Source: Rhodococcus qingshengii (GTDB lineage Bacteria; Actinomycetota; Actinomycetes; Mycobacteriales; Mycobacteriaceae). Taken from it: a stretch of DNA of 64,000 bases. The notes below the pieces were generated by a model, which was not told the origin of the DNA, did no database searches, and worked only from the letters and a program-made list of their open reading frames with translations. Where the stretch lies: positions 620,001 to 684,000 of the forward strand of contig NZ_JAJNCL010000001.1 of assembly GCF_021025955.1 (NCBI RefSeq). Direction: 5' to 3'. A program made the position numbers and the translations under genes. Of the stretch, positions 18,348 through 27,338 are shown piece after piece (position 1 is the stretch's first letter; each line of letters opens with the position of its first letter).

Positions 18348-19511
18348 ATGGAACTCATGACTGCAACTGAAGACCTGTTCTGGTACACGAACCCAGGCGC
18401 ACGCGCATGGCAAACGACGCAGTTGGGCGGTGATGCCCACGCCTTTCATCGCGGTCTGCCCGGTTATCTTCCGACGCCGCTCGTCGAAATTTCGGCGCTG
18501 GCAGACGAATTGAACGTCAGCAAGGTCTTCGTCAAAGACGAGTCCTCGAGGCTTGGACTCCCAGCTTTCAAGATCCTCGGTGCCTCCTATGCAATATCGA
18601 GGGCATTGTCGAAGCGATTCGGATACGCCGACGAGGCATTGCCCTTGCGCGAGTTGCGAGATCGACTTGTAGACGAATCCGTACGACTTGTTGCCGCGAC
18701 GGATGGAAATCACGGACGTGCGGTCGCTCATGTCGCTCGTGACCTCGGTCTACCCGCTCGGATCTTCTATCCGGCGTCCTTGACAGTTGCTGCCAAGGAT
18801 GCAATCGCGAAAGAAGGCGCGGAAACGGTGGAGATGGACACGTCTTACGACGAACTTGTAGCGGCTGCATCGGAATCCGCGCAACGCGAGGGATCGGGTG
18901 CCGTCCTGATCCAGGACACGGCGTGGCCTGGGTACGAAGAGGTGCCACGCTGGATCGTCGAGGGATATTCGACTCTCTTCGCGGAAGCTGACGAACAGCT
19001 ACTCGAGGTGGGAATCGACCGTATCGACGTGGTGGTCGTCCCCGTCGGGGTCGGATCGCTGGCGCAGGCCGCGGTGAGGCATTACCGCTCGATTCCGCAT
19101 CCCCCAGTGATACTCACGGTCGAAGCGGAGCGCGCGCCTGCTCTGGTCGCATCGCTTCACGCCGGGAGAAGCGTGTCGGTGCCGACCACCGACACGATCA
19201 TGGCCGGCCTGAACTGCGGCACTCCGTCAGCGGTGGCGTGGCCGTCGCTCTTTGCCGGGGTCGATGCCGCCGTGACTGTAACCGAGGACGAGTCGGCCGC
19301 CGGCGTAGGTCGATTTGCCGAGCTCGGGGTCGATGCAGGGCCCTGCGGTGCAGCGACTCTCGCCGGGGCCAGGAGCATGTTGATCGATCCGGTAAGGCGG
19401 GCGCAGACGTTGGTGCGTGCTGACGCTGTCTTGCTTTTGTTCAGCACGGAAGGGAGTGCTGCGAACCCGCTCCCGGCTCCGGTCGTCACAGTGGACGTTG
19501 TGCCCTCGTGA
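18348..19511 (+). CDS. Diaminopropionate ammonia-lyase
   Basis: 387 aa, fold type II PLP enzyme. The PLP lysine is in KDESSRLGLPAFKILGASYA; AATDGNHGRAVAHVA is the phosphate/substrate-contact loop; GVGSLAQAAVRHY follows. The D-residue SSRLGLPAFK is characteristic of DAPAL, which converts 2,3-diaminopropionate to pyruvate and ammonia. It is intact and next to an M17 aminopeptidase. Starts at 18348 or 18357 (both ATG) are possible; a TTG further up (18315) is unlikely. Confidence 0.85.
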   Translation: MELMTATEDLFWYTNPGARAWQTTQLGGDAHAFHRGLPGYLPTPLVEISALADELNVSKVFVKDESSRLGLPAFKILGASYAISRALSKRFGYADEALPLRELRDRLVDESVRLVAATDGNHGRAVAHVARDLGLPARIFYPASLTVAAKDAIAKEGAETVEMDTSYDELVAAASESAQREGSGAVLIQDTAWPGYEEVPRWIVEGYSTLFAEADEQLLEVGIDRIDVVVVPVGVGSLAQAAVRHYRSIPHPPVILTVEAERAPALVASLHAGRSVSVPTTDTIMAGLNCGTPSAVAWPSLFAGVDAAVTVTEDESAAGVGRFAELGVDAGPCGAATLAGARSMLIDPVRRAQTLVRADAVLLLFSTEGSAANPLPAPVVTVDVVPS

Positions 19512-19578
19512 TCACCTCAGACGGGTGCCGTGACTCCAACTGGCGAGCCAGCGGATCGCGCACCACAGGGGCTGCACG

Positions 19579-21084
19579 ATGCTGACCTTGCGCGATGGGT
19601 CCGTCCTTGCATTGACCGACCGAATGAATCACCCGGCTGAAGTACTGATTGTCGCGATCTACCAGGATCCGGCCGGGCCGGTGATTGCCGCGCCAGGAAT
19701 AGATGCCGACGCGCGGACTGCCGCCGAGTTGGCTGCACTTTTGTCAGCTGTCGGCGCTACCGGGAAGCCTGAAGAGGTCACGCGAATTCCGGCACCCTTG
19801 GAGACCGGCGTACGCAGTGTGGTGGCCGTGGGCCTAGGGGAGGAATTTGCAGTCGACGACGAGCAGATACGCAGGTCTGCGGGTGCTGCCGCGCGCACAC
19901 TGAACGGAGTCGAATCCGTGGTGTGCACGATGTCCCTGCTCAATCTTGCCGCCACCGCAGAAGGTCTGGCGTTCGGCGCGTTTTCGTTCGACGCACACAA
20001 GTCGTATCGATCCGTCGGGGTTGGCAGCGGTCGGTTGTCGACAATCCACCTCGTCGTGAGAACTCCGTCGTGCGAAGGTCTTCTCGGCGTGCTTCGCCGC
20101 TCCGCGGTCCTCATCGACGCGGTGAATTCGGTCCGTGTGCTGGTGAACACCCCGCCGAACATCCTGTACCCCGAGGAGTTTGCACGGCGCATACAGGATC
20201 GTTCTCGAGGGTCAGGCGTCGTGGTGCAAGTTCTCGACGAATCAGATCTTCGCCGAGAGGGATTCGGTGGGATTCTCGGCGTGGGACAAGGCTCGGTCAG
20301 ACCACCCAGACTTGTCCGCGCGCACTACTCGTGTGCAGTCGCCGACGCTCCGACCGTCGCACTGGTCGGTAAGGGAATTACCTTCGACACCGGCGGAATC
20401 TCGATCAAAGCGGCACCCGGCATGGAACATATGACTTCCGACATGGCAGGCGCCGCCGCGGTCCTGTTCACGTGCTTACTTGTCGCAGAACTTGCTGTGC
20501 CTGTCAACGTGATCGCCTACGCGCCGATGGCGGAAAATATGCCGTCGGGATCGGCGCAACGTCCAGGTGATGTCGTGACTCAGTACGGCGGGACGACCGT
20601 CGAAGTTGTCGATACCGACGCCGAAGGGCGACTCGTGCTTGCCGACGCGATTGCCCGCGCCTGCGAAGACGAGCCGGATTACCTCATCGACGTTGCCACC
20701 CTGACCGGTGCGCAGACCGTCGCACTGGGGAGCCGAACCTCGGGGGTGATGGGGACTGCCGACTTCCGCGATCGAGTAGCAGCAATTGGCCTTGAAGTCG
20801 GGGAGCACGCGTGGGCGATGCCCTTGCCCGAGGAGTTGCGTGAGGTTCTCGAATCCAACGTAGCCGATATCAAAAACATTGCCCCACAAAGTGAAGGGGG
20901 CATGCTCGTTGCAGGACTATTTCTGCGAGAGTTCGTCACGTCATCGGTTCAGTGGGCGCACGTCGATATCGACGGTCCGGCTTACAACATCGGAAAGCCG
21001 TGGGGGTACAACGGAATGGGCGGAACTGGCGTTCCGGTCCGAACTCTTCTCGCCGTTGTCGAAGACATTGCGCGCCATGGCTGA
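19579..21084 (+). CDS. Leucyl aminopeptidase (M17, PepA type)
   Basis: 501 aa. The C-terminal catalytic domain has VGKGITFDTGGISIK (metal Lys and Asp), DMAGAAAVL and the family signature DTDAEGRLVLADA, followed by LIDVATLTGAQ. The N-terminal macro-like domain is about 180 aa. It cleaves N-terminal residues from peptides in the cytoplasm using two metal ions. It is probably not the housekeeping PepA but the peptide-degrading part of this island, next to DAPAL and a serine hydrolase. Confidence 0.92.
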   Translation: MLTLRDGSVLALTDRMNHPAEVLIVAIYQDPAGPVIAAPGIDADARTAAELAALLSAVGATGKPEEVTRIPAPLETGVRSVVAVGLGEEFAVDDEQIRRSAGAAARTLNGVESVVCTMSLLNLAATAEGLAFGAFSFDAHKSYRSVGVGSGRLSTIHLVVRTPSCEGLLGVLRRSAVLIDAVNSVRVLVNTPPNILYPEEFARRIQDRSRGSGVVVQVLDESDLRREGFGGILGVGQGSVRPPRLVRAHYSCAVADAPTVALVGKGITFDTGGISIKAAPGMEHMTSDMAGAAAVLFTCLLVAELAVPVNVIAYAPMAENMPSGSAQRPGDVVTQYGGTTVEVVDTDAEGRLVLADAIARACEDEPDYLIDVATLTGAQTVALGSRTSGVMGTADFRDRVAAIGLEVGEHAWAMPLPEELREVLESNVADIKNIAPQSEGGMLVAGLFLREFVTSSVQWAHVDIDGPAYNIGKPWGYNGMGGTGVPVRTLLAVVEDIARHG

Positions 21085-21098
21085 AGTGCCCTGGCGCC

Positions 21099-21123
21099 CA
21101 GGTGCCGTGATGTCCGGCACCTG
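21099..21123 (+). terminator. Hairpin after the aminopeptidase gene
   Basis: CAGGTGCCG and CGGCACCTG form a perfect 9-bp stem with a 7-nt loop, 15 nt after the aminopeptidase stop. There is no T-run, so it is a weak or factor-assisted terminator candidate. Confidence 0.5.
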
Positions 21124-21219
21124 AGTACCAGTCCAGATGGACGTGAAGACAATGTGGCCGAATTAATTGTGCGACAACATTATTACGTGAAAGTTCATCG
21201 ATTTCGAGAGGAAGTAACT

Positions 21220-22437
21220 GTGTACAACGCTCAACGTGATCGAAAGACTGGCAGGTCAAGATTGCTCTCGCTTGCCGTGTGTGCAGCCCTTGTCGCGGGC
21301 GCCTCAATTGCTTGCAGTTCCGGTTCGAGTACGGCGTCGCCAGGGTCGATCGATACCGGATCGTCGTCGACGGGCTCGTCTTCGCCCGACAGGCCTCTCG
21401 ACCCGGCCTTGACGGCGAAACTCGATGCCTTGCTTGCGGGCGCTGTGGACGGCGCCGGGATTCCCGGCGCGATCGTGGGTCTCTGGAGTTCGGAGGGGAG
21501 CTATGTTCGGGCGACCGGCGTTGCCGATACAAGCACGTCAGAACCGATGAAATCAGATATTTTTCATCGAATCGGCAGTGTGACAAAGACTTTTACGGTT
21601 ACTGCGTTGTTGCAGCTGGTCGACGAATCGAAGGTCGGCCTCGATGATCCGATTTCGCGCTTCATCGGCGGAGTTGCGGAAGGTGACAACATCACTCTGC
21701 GTCACCTGGCCGGGATGCAGAGTGGACTGGTCGACTACACGGAGAACGAGCAGTTCGTCACGGACTTTCTCGTGGATCCACGAGCGCCGTTGAGTCCGGA
21801 GCAGTTGCTGTCGTACATCGACGGAATGCCGCTCGAGTTCCGGCCGGGTACTGAGGTTTCGTACTCGAATACGAATACCGTGCTGCTTGGTTTGGTGGTG
21901 GAAAAGGTAACTGGCAAACCTCTGCGTGAGGTGATCAAGTCGAAGGTGACTGACCCGTTGGGTATGTCGCACACCGTGTTGCCCGTATCGAACGAGTTCC
22001 CGAGTCCGCACGCTCAGGGGTACACCGATCAGACAACCGACGGCAGTGTCGTCACGGCAACTGACTGGAATCCTTCCTGGGGGTGGGCAGCGGGCGCGAT
22101 GACATCGAACCTCGCGGACATGAGGATCTGGGTGCCTGCGGTTGCCAAAGGGACATTGCTGAAGCCCGAGACGCAGCGCGAACGCCTGCGAACGGTCTCG
22201 CTCGAAGCGGGCGAGGACGGATCCGGTTACGGACTCGGCATCTTCAACATCAACGGGTGGATTGGTCACAACGGGAGCCTGCCCGGGTACAAGACCGTGG
22301 CCGTGTATCTCCCGGAGAAGGACATGACCCTTGTTGTCATGGTCAACTCCGACGTCAGTGGTGAGAAAACCAACCTCGTCGGCTCTCTGCTCACGCCGAT
22401 CACTCAGTTGATCAGCCCAGGTAACGTCTACGAATGA
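21220..22437 (+). CDS. Serine hydrolase of the beta-lactamase/D-Ala-D-Ala carboxypeptidase family, exported
   Basis: 405 aa from the GTG at 21220, chosen because GAGAGGAAG lies 5 nt upstream and the signal sequence then starts cleanly (KTGRSRLLSLAVCAALVAGASIACSS, with a possible lipid-modified Cys). Catalytic motifs: SVTK (SxxK, Ser nucleophile), YSNTN (YxN) and HNGSLPGY (HxG). Class C-like serine hydrolases act on D-amino-acid peptides or esters at the cell surface. Position after DAPAL and PepA fits a D-peptide degrading route; substrate not proven. Confidence 0.88.
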   Translation: MYNAQRDRKTGRSRLLSLAVCAALVAGASIACSSGSSTASPGSIDTGSSSTGSSSPDRPLDPALTAKLDALLAGAVDGAGIPGAIVGLWSSEGSYVRATGVADTSTSEPMKSDIFHRIGSVTKTFTVTALLQLVDESKVGLDDPISRFIGGVAEGDNITLRHLAGMQSGLVDYTENEQFVTDFLVDPRAPLSPEQLLSYIDGMPLEFRPGTEVSYSNTNTVLLGLVVEKVTGKPLREVIKSKVTDPLGMSHTVLPVSNEFPSPHAQGYTDQTTDGSVVTATDWNPSWGWAAGAMTSNLADMRIWVPAVAKGTLLKPETQRERLRTVSLEAGEDGSGYGLGIFNINGWIGHNGSLPGYKTVAVYLPEKDMTLVVMVNSDVSGEKTNLVGSLLTPITQLISPGNVYE

Positions 22438-22443
22438 TCGAAA

Positions 22444-22476
22444 GGGTGCGGACGCGGTGAGCGGGTGTCCGCACCC
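22444..22476 (+). terminator. Hairpin after the serine hydrolase gene
   Basis: GGGTGCGGAC and GTCCGCACCC form a perfect 10-bp stem around a 13-nt loop, 6 nt after the stop. No T-run follows. Likely ends the island transcript. Confidence 0.55.
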
Positions 22477-22590
22477 GATGGTCACTGAGCAGGCGATTTG
22501 TTGCCCAGGATCGAAGTGGTGTAACTTTCTTCAAGCAAGCGGAAAGTAGAAAAGCCGCTGCGAGTTCGACGGTTAGAGTTAATTGAATAC

Positions 22591-22663
22591 GGGGCTATGG
22601 CGCAGCTGGTAGCGCACCACACTGGCAGTGTGGGGGTCAGGGGTTCGAGTCCCCTTAGCTCCA
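22591..22663 (+). tRNA. tRNA-Ala(GGC)
   Basis: A complete cloverleaf: acceptor GGGGCTA with TAGCTCC, D-arm GCGC-AGCTGGTA-GCGC, anticodon loop in CACACTGGCAGTGTG with anticodon GGC, and T-arm AGGGGTTCGAGTCCCCT. The discriminator is A22663 and the CCA end is not encoded (CCC follows). Reads GCC/GCU alanine codons. A strong terminator follows 8 nt later. Confidence 0.96.
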
Positions 22664-22671
22664 CCCAAGAC

Positions 22672-22712
22672 AAATGCTCTGCACCAATCGGTGCAGAGCA
22701 TTTGTTGTTTTC
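22672..22712 (+). terminator. Terminator after tRNA-Ala
   Basis: AAATGCTCTGCACC and GGTGCAGAGCATTT make a perfect 14-bp stem with an AATC loop, followed by the T-rich GTTGTTTTCTT. Classic intrinsic terminator for the tRNA. Confidence 0.93.
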
Positions 22713-22790
22713 TTGAGCAATACTGTCCGCTGTGAGGCCTGATCGGCCCGAGCATTCTGGGTACGGAGACCAGCGGCGGAATGGGGAATA

Positions 22791-23906
22791 ATGCGCGCAC
22801 ACGTGGTGGTAATCGGCGCAGGCTATGCCGGCGCCATGGCAGCGAAGCGGCTGCTGAGAACTCGTTCGGACGTCACGGTCACCGTCGTGAATCCGCGCCC
22901 ACACTTCGTGCAAAGAATCAGGCTCCATCAGATGATCGCGGCTGGCTACGATGCGACGGTCTCCTTCGACAGGGCGCTTCCGCGCGCGGCGCACCGAGTC
23001 TTCGGAAAGGTGACGACGATCGAGGCGGCGCTCGGCAGGCTCACCCTCGACGACGGCAGTGTGCTCGACTACGACTATCTGGTCTACGCAGTCGGAAGTG
23101 GGAAGTTGCCCGGCACTATCGCCGGGGCGGCGGAGCACGGGTTCAGCGTCTCCGAATTCGAGGACGCGGTACGCCTCGAATCCAGGCTGGCGACTCTCGA
23201 CGAGAAGGCTGCAGTCTGCGTTGTCGGCGGCGGTCTCACCGGGATCGAGACTGCCGCAGAACTGGCTGAGCATCGAAGCAGCCGAATCACTTTGGTGACC
23301 GGCGGAACCGTGGCTCCAAACCTCTCGGAGCGCGCGCGATCGGCAGTTGTCAGAACATTGACCGATCTTGGGGTCGATATTGTCACCGAATCCCGGGTGA
23401 CTCGGATCGAGGGTTCGTCCTGCGAGCTAGCGGGAGGCATACGGGTGGAGGCCGAATGCACGATTCTCGCGACGGAATTCGGTGTCCCCGAACTGGCGCG
23501 CCGAAGTGGCCTTCCCGTGGACGATCTGGGTCGCCTGAAACTCGACGACCGACTCGAATGCCCGTCCCACCCCAACATCGTCGGTGCGGGTGATGCGGTC
23601 GCGGTGGGTGATCTGTCACTGAGGATGAGTTGCCAGGCTGCGATCCCCTTGGGAGTCCATGCGGCAGAAACGATCCTGCATCGGCTCGACGGTTCCGCGC
23701 CGCGTCCGGTGATTCCGAAGTTCACCGGCCGGTGCATCAGTCTCGGGAGGCGGCGAGGTGTGTTCCAGCGGACCACTCGTGTCGACGACGCAACGGGCAT
23801 GTTCATCGCAGGCAGGGGAGGCGCATTCGTCAAGGAAAGAGTCTGTTCGTCGACGACCGACTGGGCTGTCACCCCGCGCCGTTCCGCCTTCTACAGTTGG
23901 ACATGA
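22791..23906 (+). CDS. NAD(P)/FAD-dependent oxidoreductase (type II NADH dehydrogenase-like)
   Basis: 371 aa Pyr_redox_2 protein. The FAD Rossmann motif VVVIGAGYAGAMAAKRLL is at residues 4-21, the second dinucleotide motif CVVGGGLTGIETAAELAE at about 144-161, and the C-terminal FAD contact is NIVGAGDAVAVG. It lacks the long C-terminal amphipathic region of true NDH-2, so it may be a soluble quinone or disulfide reductase-like enzyme. It ends 10 nt from the convergent tridomain synthetase. Confidence 0.85.
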   Translation: MRAHVVVIGAGYAGAMAAKRLLRTRSDVTVTVVNPRPHFVQRIRLHQMIAAGYDATVSFDRALPRAAHRVFGKVTTIEAALGRLTLDDGSVLDYDYLVYAVGSGKLPGTIAGAAEHGFSVSEFEDAVRLESRLATLDEKAAVCVVGGGLTGIETAAELAEHRSSRITLVTGGTVAPNLSERARSAVVRTLTDLGVDIVTESRVTRIEGSSCELAGGIRVEAECTILATEFGVPELARRSGLPVDDLGRLKLDDRLECPSHPNIVGAGDAVAVGDLSLRMSCQAAIPLGVHAAETILHRLDGSAPRPVIPKFTGRCISLGRRRGVFQRTTRVDDATGMFIAGRGGAFVKERVCSSTTDWAVTPRRSAFYSWT

Positions 23907-23916
23907 ACAGCGCTGG

Positions 23917-26451
23917 TCACGCTCGATCACAGATTCGGTCGATGATCGCAGCAGTCCTCCGGACGTAGGGTTGGCGAACGACGTCTTCGTGACACGCGTC
24001 GACGTCGTCGAAATCGAGCGAGCCCGTGGCAATGAGTGACCAGATCTCGCGTCCACGGTTGTTGGTGGCTCCACGGATCACGGTGACGGGCGCAGAGCAC
24101 GTCCGCATCCGGTGCTTCCGCAGCGCCTGGCCCCCGATATAGAGGAACACTGTCCACTGGGTGGCCGGTGGGTACTGCAGAACGCCGGCGAAGAGCGTGC
24201 GGATCCACATCGCCGCGACGGTGCGTCTGGTCGGCTTCCAGCGGGCATTGGTGGACGGTTGTGGTGCGAGGTCGACGATCGACGGATCCAGACTGATGCC
24301 CGCTCGGTCGGCTAGTCGTGCGGCAGTGTCGGTGGGGATTCTGGTGTCGAGAACGGTGACGTGCTCGACAGCGTCACCGGACTCGGACAGCTGTGACGCC
24401 ATCTCCAGCGCCACGTAGCCGCCGTACGAGTAGCCGGCGAGAAGGTACGGGCCGGTGGGCTGAATCTTCTTGATTTCGAATATGAAACGGCGAGCGCTTG
24501 CCTCTACCGACCGATCGGGCAGTCCGCGAGATTCGAAGCCGTGTGGCTGAAGTGCGTAGACCGGGCGATCGGTGTGGAGCGCGTTCGACAAGGTGGACAG
24601 TGTCGTCGAGGGGCACCCTGCACCATTCATGATGAACAGAGGCCGCCCTGACCCTTCGAGCTTCAGTGGAACCATCGTGTTGTGAGAGACGCGATCTTTG
24701 GGATCGATCGTGCACCGATCGATCAGCGCTGCAAGGTCTTTGACGGTGCTCGCGGTCGCGAACTCTGCCGCCGTGATCCGGACCCTGAACATGTCGTGAA
24801 TCTTGGCCACCACCTCGGTCGAAGCAAGGGAGTCGCCGCCGAGCTCGAAGAAGTCGTCCTCACGGTCGATGGAGTCGATGCCGAGAATCGACCCCCAGAT
24901 CGAGGACAGCCACAATTCTGCAGGCCCGGCGAGAGTTGGGGGAGTGGACCTCACCGTGATGGGCGGCAATGTTTTTCGGTCGACCTTTCCCCTTTCGTTG
25001 CGGGGCAATTCCGCCATCAGAACAAAATGTCGGGGAAGCATCCAGGCCGGCAGATATTTCGCCAATTCGCGCCGCATCTCGGCGCCCGACCGCGCCATCA
25101 CGGCTTTGGTCAAGACCACGTATGCGACAATCTCCGATCGATCGTTCTCGAGAACGGCAGCCACGAAAACATCGGTGACGCCGGGAATTCGACGAATGTG
25201 CGACTCGACTTCTACCGGCTCTACCAGGTAGCCCCGAATCTTGACGGCGTCGTCGACGCGCCCCCTCAGTTGTAGTTCGCCGCGTTCGTCGATGCGGCCT
25301 CGGTCACCGGTCCGATAGATACTCACTCCGTCGCCGAGACGTGTGAATCGCATTGCTGTGCGATCCGGGTCGCCGTGGTACCCATCGGCAAGATCGCTGG
25401 AGACAACCTGAATCTCGCCGATCTCTCCGTCTGGAAGAGGTACGCCGTTCACATCGACGATCTGTACGTGCTTGCCATCGCGAGCGCGTCCGGCCGGCAC
25501 CACTCCGGCGGGTAGTTCGGAGTTCGGCGGGAACGCGTTGTATGCGACGACGCCGGTCTCAGTTGTGGCCAGCCAGTTGACGTAAGTGACGCGAGCAAAG
25601 CCGTGACTGCGATGGCGCGCGTAGTCCTCGCCGTGAACTGGTTCCCCGTACGTCACGACGACCCGCAGCGATCCGGGCGAATTATCCGATGCTTCAACGG
25701 ATTCTAGATCCGACCATGCTCGTAGAAATGACGGAGCGCAGTGCACGGTCGTGAGCGAGTTCTCGATCAGCCAGTCATCGATTCCCGAGACTCCGTCTGT
25801 ACGTGGGTCCCAACAGAAGACCGTGACTCCGTTCATCAACCCCATGATCAGGGCCGTGATTCCGGCTCCGAAACTGACGGGCAACAGGTTCCCGATATGA
25901 TCGTCGGGTCGCAGGTCGATTGCTGCGGCAAGTTCGTCGGCCTTGTTCAGGCACATGGAGTGGCTCAGCACGACTCCCTTGGGCGTTCCACTGGTCCCGG
26001 ACGTGAACGCGATCATGGCAGGGTCGGAACTGGACGGTTCGAGCGCGTTGTCGAAACGGAAGCCCCTAGGGGCCGATTCGTCGAGTATCGATTGCAGCGT
26101 GACGGCACCCGAGGTGCTCATGATGTGCGCTCGCCGGGCCTCGGGGAGTTGTGGGTCGATCATGACCAAGGGCCGACCGGAAATCAGAGTAGCGAGGATG
26201 GCGGGCACCGACTCGGCGGTTGGTTCGAGATCAACCGCAACCGGGCACGATCCGTGTGACCCACGTAGGCGAAGTTCGCGGACCAATGCGTCGGTCCGGA
26301 GTTCGAGTTCGGCGAAAGTGATCCGGTCGCGCGGAGTCACGACGGCAACGGTGTCGTGCTGCATCGAGGCGACTCGGCGCCACCTCGACTCGATTGTCTC
26401 GTCGATGACTGCATAGCGCGTGCGCTCGAGACCTAAGTCGACAACCTTCAT
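23917..26451 (-). CDS. Stand-alone A-T-TE tridomain synthetase (NRPS-like)
   Basis: 844 aa: adenylation domain (about 1-500: TSGTSGTPKG core A3, YRTGDRG core A7, GRVDDAVKIRG core A8, NERGKVDRKTL core A10 with the catalytic Lys), carrier domain (about 510-580, FFELGGDSL, phosphopantetheine Ser near 541), thioesterase (about 600-840, GYSYGG Ser near 675, LDTR Asp, CHEDVV His). No condensation domain. In core A4 the usual SFDAS reads SFGAG, so the Asp that binds the alpha-amino group is Gly; a keto, hydroxy or carboxylic acid is the likely substrate. ATG 26451 has GGAG 8 nt upstream; GTG at 26454 is an alternative. Confidence 0.85.
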   Translation of the reverse strand: MKVVDLGLERTRYAVIDETIESRWRRVASMQHDTVAVVTPRDRITFAELELRTDALVRELRLRGSHGSCPVAVDLEPTAESVPAILATLISGRPLVMIDPQLPEARRAHIMSTSGAVTLQSILDESAPRGFRFDNALEPSSSDPAMIAFTSGTSGTPKGVVLSHSMCLNKADELAAAIDLRPDDHIGNLLPVSFGAGITALIMGLMNGVTVFCWDPRTDGVSGIDDWLIENSLTTVHCAPSFLRAWSDLESVEASDNSPGSLRVVVTYGEPVHGEDYARHRSHGFARVTYVNWLATTETGVVAYNAFPPNSELPAGVVPAGRARDGKHVQIVDVNGVPLPDGEIGEIQVVSSDLADGYHGDPDRTAMRFTRLGDGVSIYRTGDRGRIDERGELQLRGRVDDAVKIRGYLVEPVEVESHIRRIPGVTDVFVAAVLENDRSEIVAYVVLTKAVMARSGAEMRRELAKYLPAWMLPRHFVLMAELPRNERGKVDRKTLPPITVRSTPPTLAGPAELWLSSIWGSILGIDSIDREDDFFELGGDSLASTEVVAKIHDMFRVRITAAEFATASTVKDLAALIDRCTIDPKDRVSHNTMVPLKLEGSGRPLFIMNGAGCPSTTLSTLSNALHTDRPVYALQPHGFESRGLPDRSVEASARRFIFEIKKIQPTGPYLLAGYSYGGYVALEMASQLSESGDAVEHVTVLDTRIPTDTAARLADRAGISLDPSIVDLAPQPSTNARWKPTRRTVAAMWIRTLFAGVLQYPPATQWTVFLYIGGQALRKHRMRTCSAPVTVIRGATNNRGREIWSLIATGSLDFDDVDACHEDVVRQPYVRRTAAIIDRICDRA

Positions 26452-26501
26452 CACAGTAGCTCCGTACGGCCATTAGCTATCATTTGGCAAAGACTACATA
26501 A

Positions 26502-26529
26502 GGTTTGTCAAAGCCGTCTATAACAAACC
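26502..26529. promoter_or_regulatory. Inverted repeat in the AT-rich divergent promoter
   Basis: GGTTTGT (26502-26508) and ACAAACC (26523-26529) are 7-bp arms with centres 21 bp apart, two helical turns. They lie in a conspicuously AT-rich stretch (about 26465-26560) between the divergent synthetase and lipocalin genes. A dimeric regulator site controlling one or both is plausible; no regulator gene is adjacent. Confidence 0.4.
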
Positions 26530-26654
26530 GAAAGTAGTTTTTCATGTTTAGCCAATCCGTCAGGCCAACAGCTCCGAATGCGTTGTTGAAGCAACGCCGG
26601 TCGTGCGTTGCGCGAACCGGTATGACAATCGGTGCGTCAACGAGGAGGAGTGAC

Positions 26655-27257
26655 ATGAAGTGGTCGGGGCGAAGCGCGATCGTAATCGCGGGATTGTGTA
26701 CTGCAGTGTCGATGTTCTCGGGCACCGCGCAAGCAGCGCCGTTGTGGGAGCCGCTACAACCGGTGGCGAACCTGGACGCCGCCCGCTACGTCGGTGAGTG
26801 GAACCAGGTAGCGGCGATTCCTCAGCCCTTCAACCTCGCGTGCGCCAAGGACACCCGAGCGAGTTACGGGATTGTCGATTCCACGAACGTGAGTGTGAAG
26901 AACACGTGCACGACGTGGACCGGCCAGGCTAACGAGATCGTCGGGAATGCCCGAGTTACCGACCCGGCAACGGGTGCACAGTTGCATGTGAGCTTCCCCG
27001 GGGTGCCCACACAGGACGGCCTGGACGGTCCGCCCAACTACATCGTCACCTACATTGCCGACGACTATTCGTGGGCCCTGGTCGGTGATCCGCTCAGGCT
27101 TTCCGGGTTCGTGCTCTCACGGTCGCCGGTCGTCGACGCGGCTGGCTGGAGTGAGATCCGTCGGGTCGCCGAATCCCGTGGATACAACGCCTGCACGATC
27201 TTGACGTCACCGACCACCGAGGGCACTTCTGACATCCGCCCACTCTGCACTGTGTGA
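26655..27257 (+). CDS. Secreted lipocalin-family protein
   Basis: 200 aa from the ATG preceded by GAGGAGGAG. A Sec signal (residues 1-27, ending GTAQAAP) leads into a bacterial lipocalin: DAARYVGEWNQVAAIPQPF is the GxW first-strand motif, NYIVTYIADDYSWALVGDP the central strands. Four cysteines (for example in FNLACAKD, KNTCTTW, NACTI, RPLC) may form disulfides. Lipocalins bind small hydrophobic ligands; divergent from the tridomain synthetase, which may or may not make such a ligand. Confidence 0.85.
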   Translation: MKWSGRSAIVIAGLCTAVSMFSGTAQAAPLWEPLQPVANLDAARYVGEWNQVAAIPQPFNLACAKDTRASYGIVDSTNVSVKNTCTTWTGQANEIVGNARVTDPATGAQLHVSFPGVPTQDGLDGPPNYIVTYIADDYSWALVGDPLRLSGFVLSRSPVVDAAGWSEIRRVAESRGYNACTILTSPTTEGTSDIRPLCTV

Positions 27258-27338
27258 GTCTGCTGTCAGCTTGAACCTTCCGGAGCCACACTCCACTACG
27301 ATCACTGATCGGTACGTGTGGTTTCGGAAGGTTGTGTG

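Noticed and set aside
22591-22663. tRNA-Ala as an integration site for the 15-22 kb island
   Set aside because: No repeat of the tRNA 3' end was noticed upstream and no integrase is present, so adjacency alone does not support integration.
27258-27338. Cobalamin riboswitch or Zur box before the CobW gene
   Set aside because: The 81-nt gap is too short for a cobalamin riboswitch and no Zur-type palindrome is visible.
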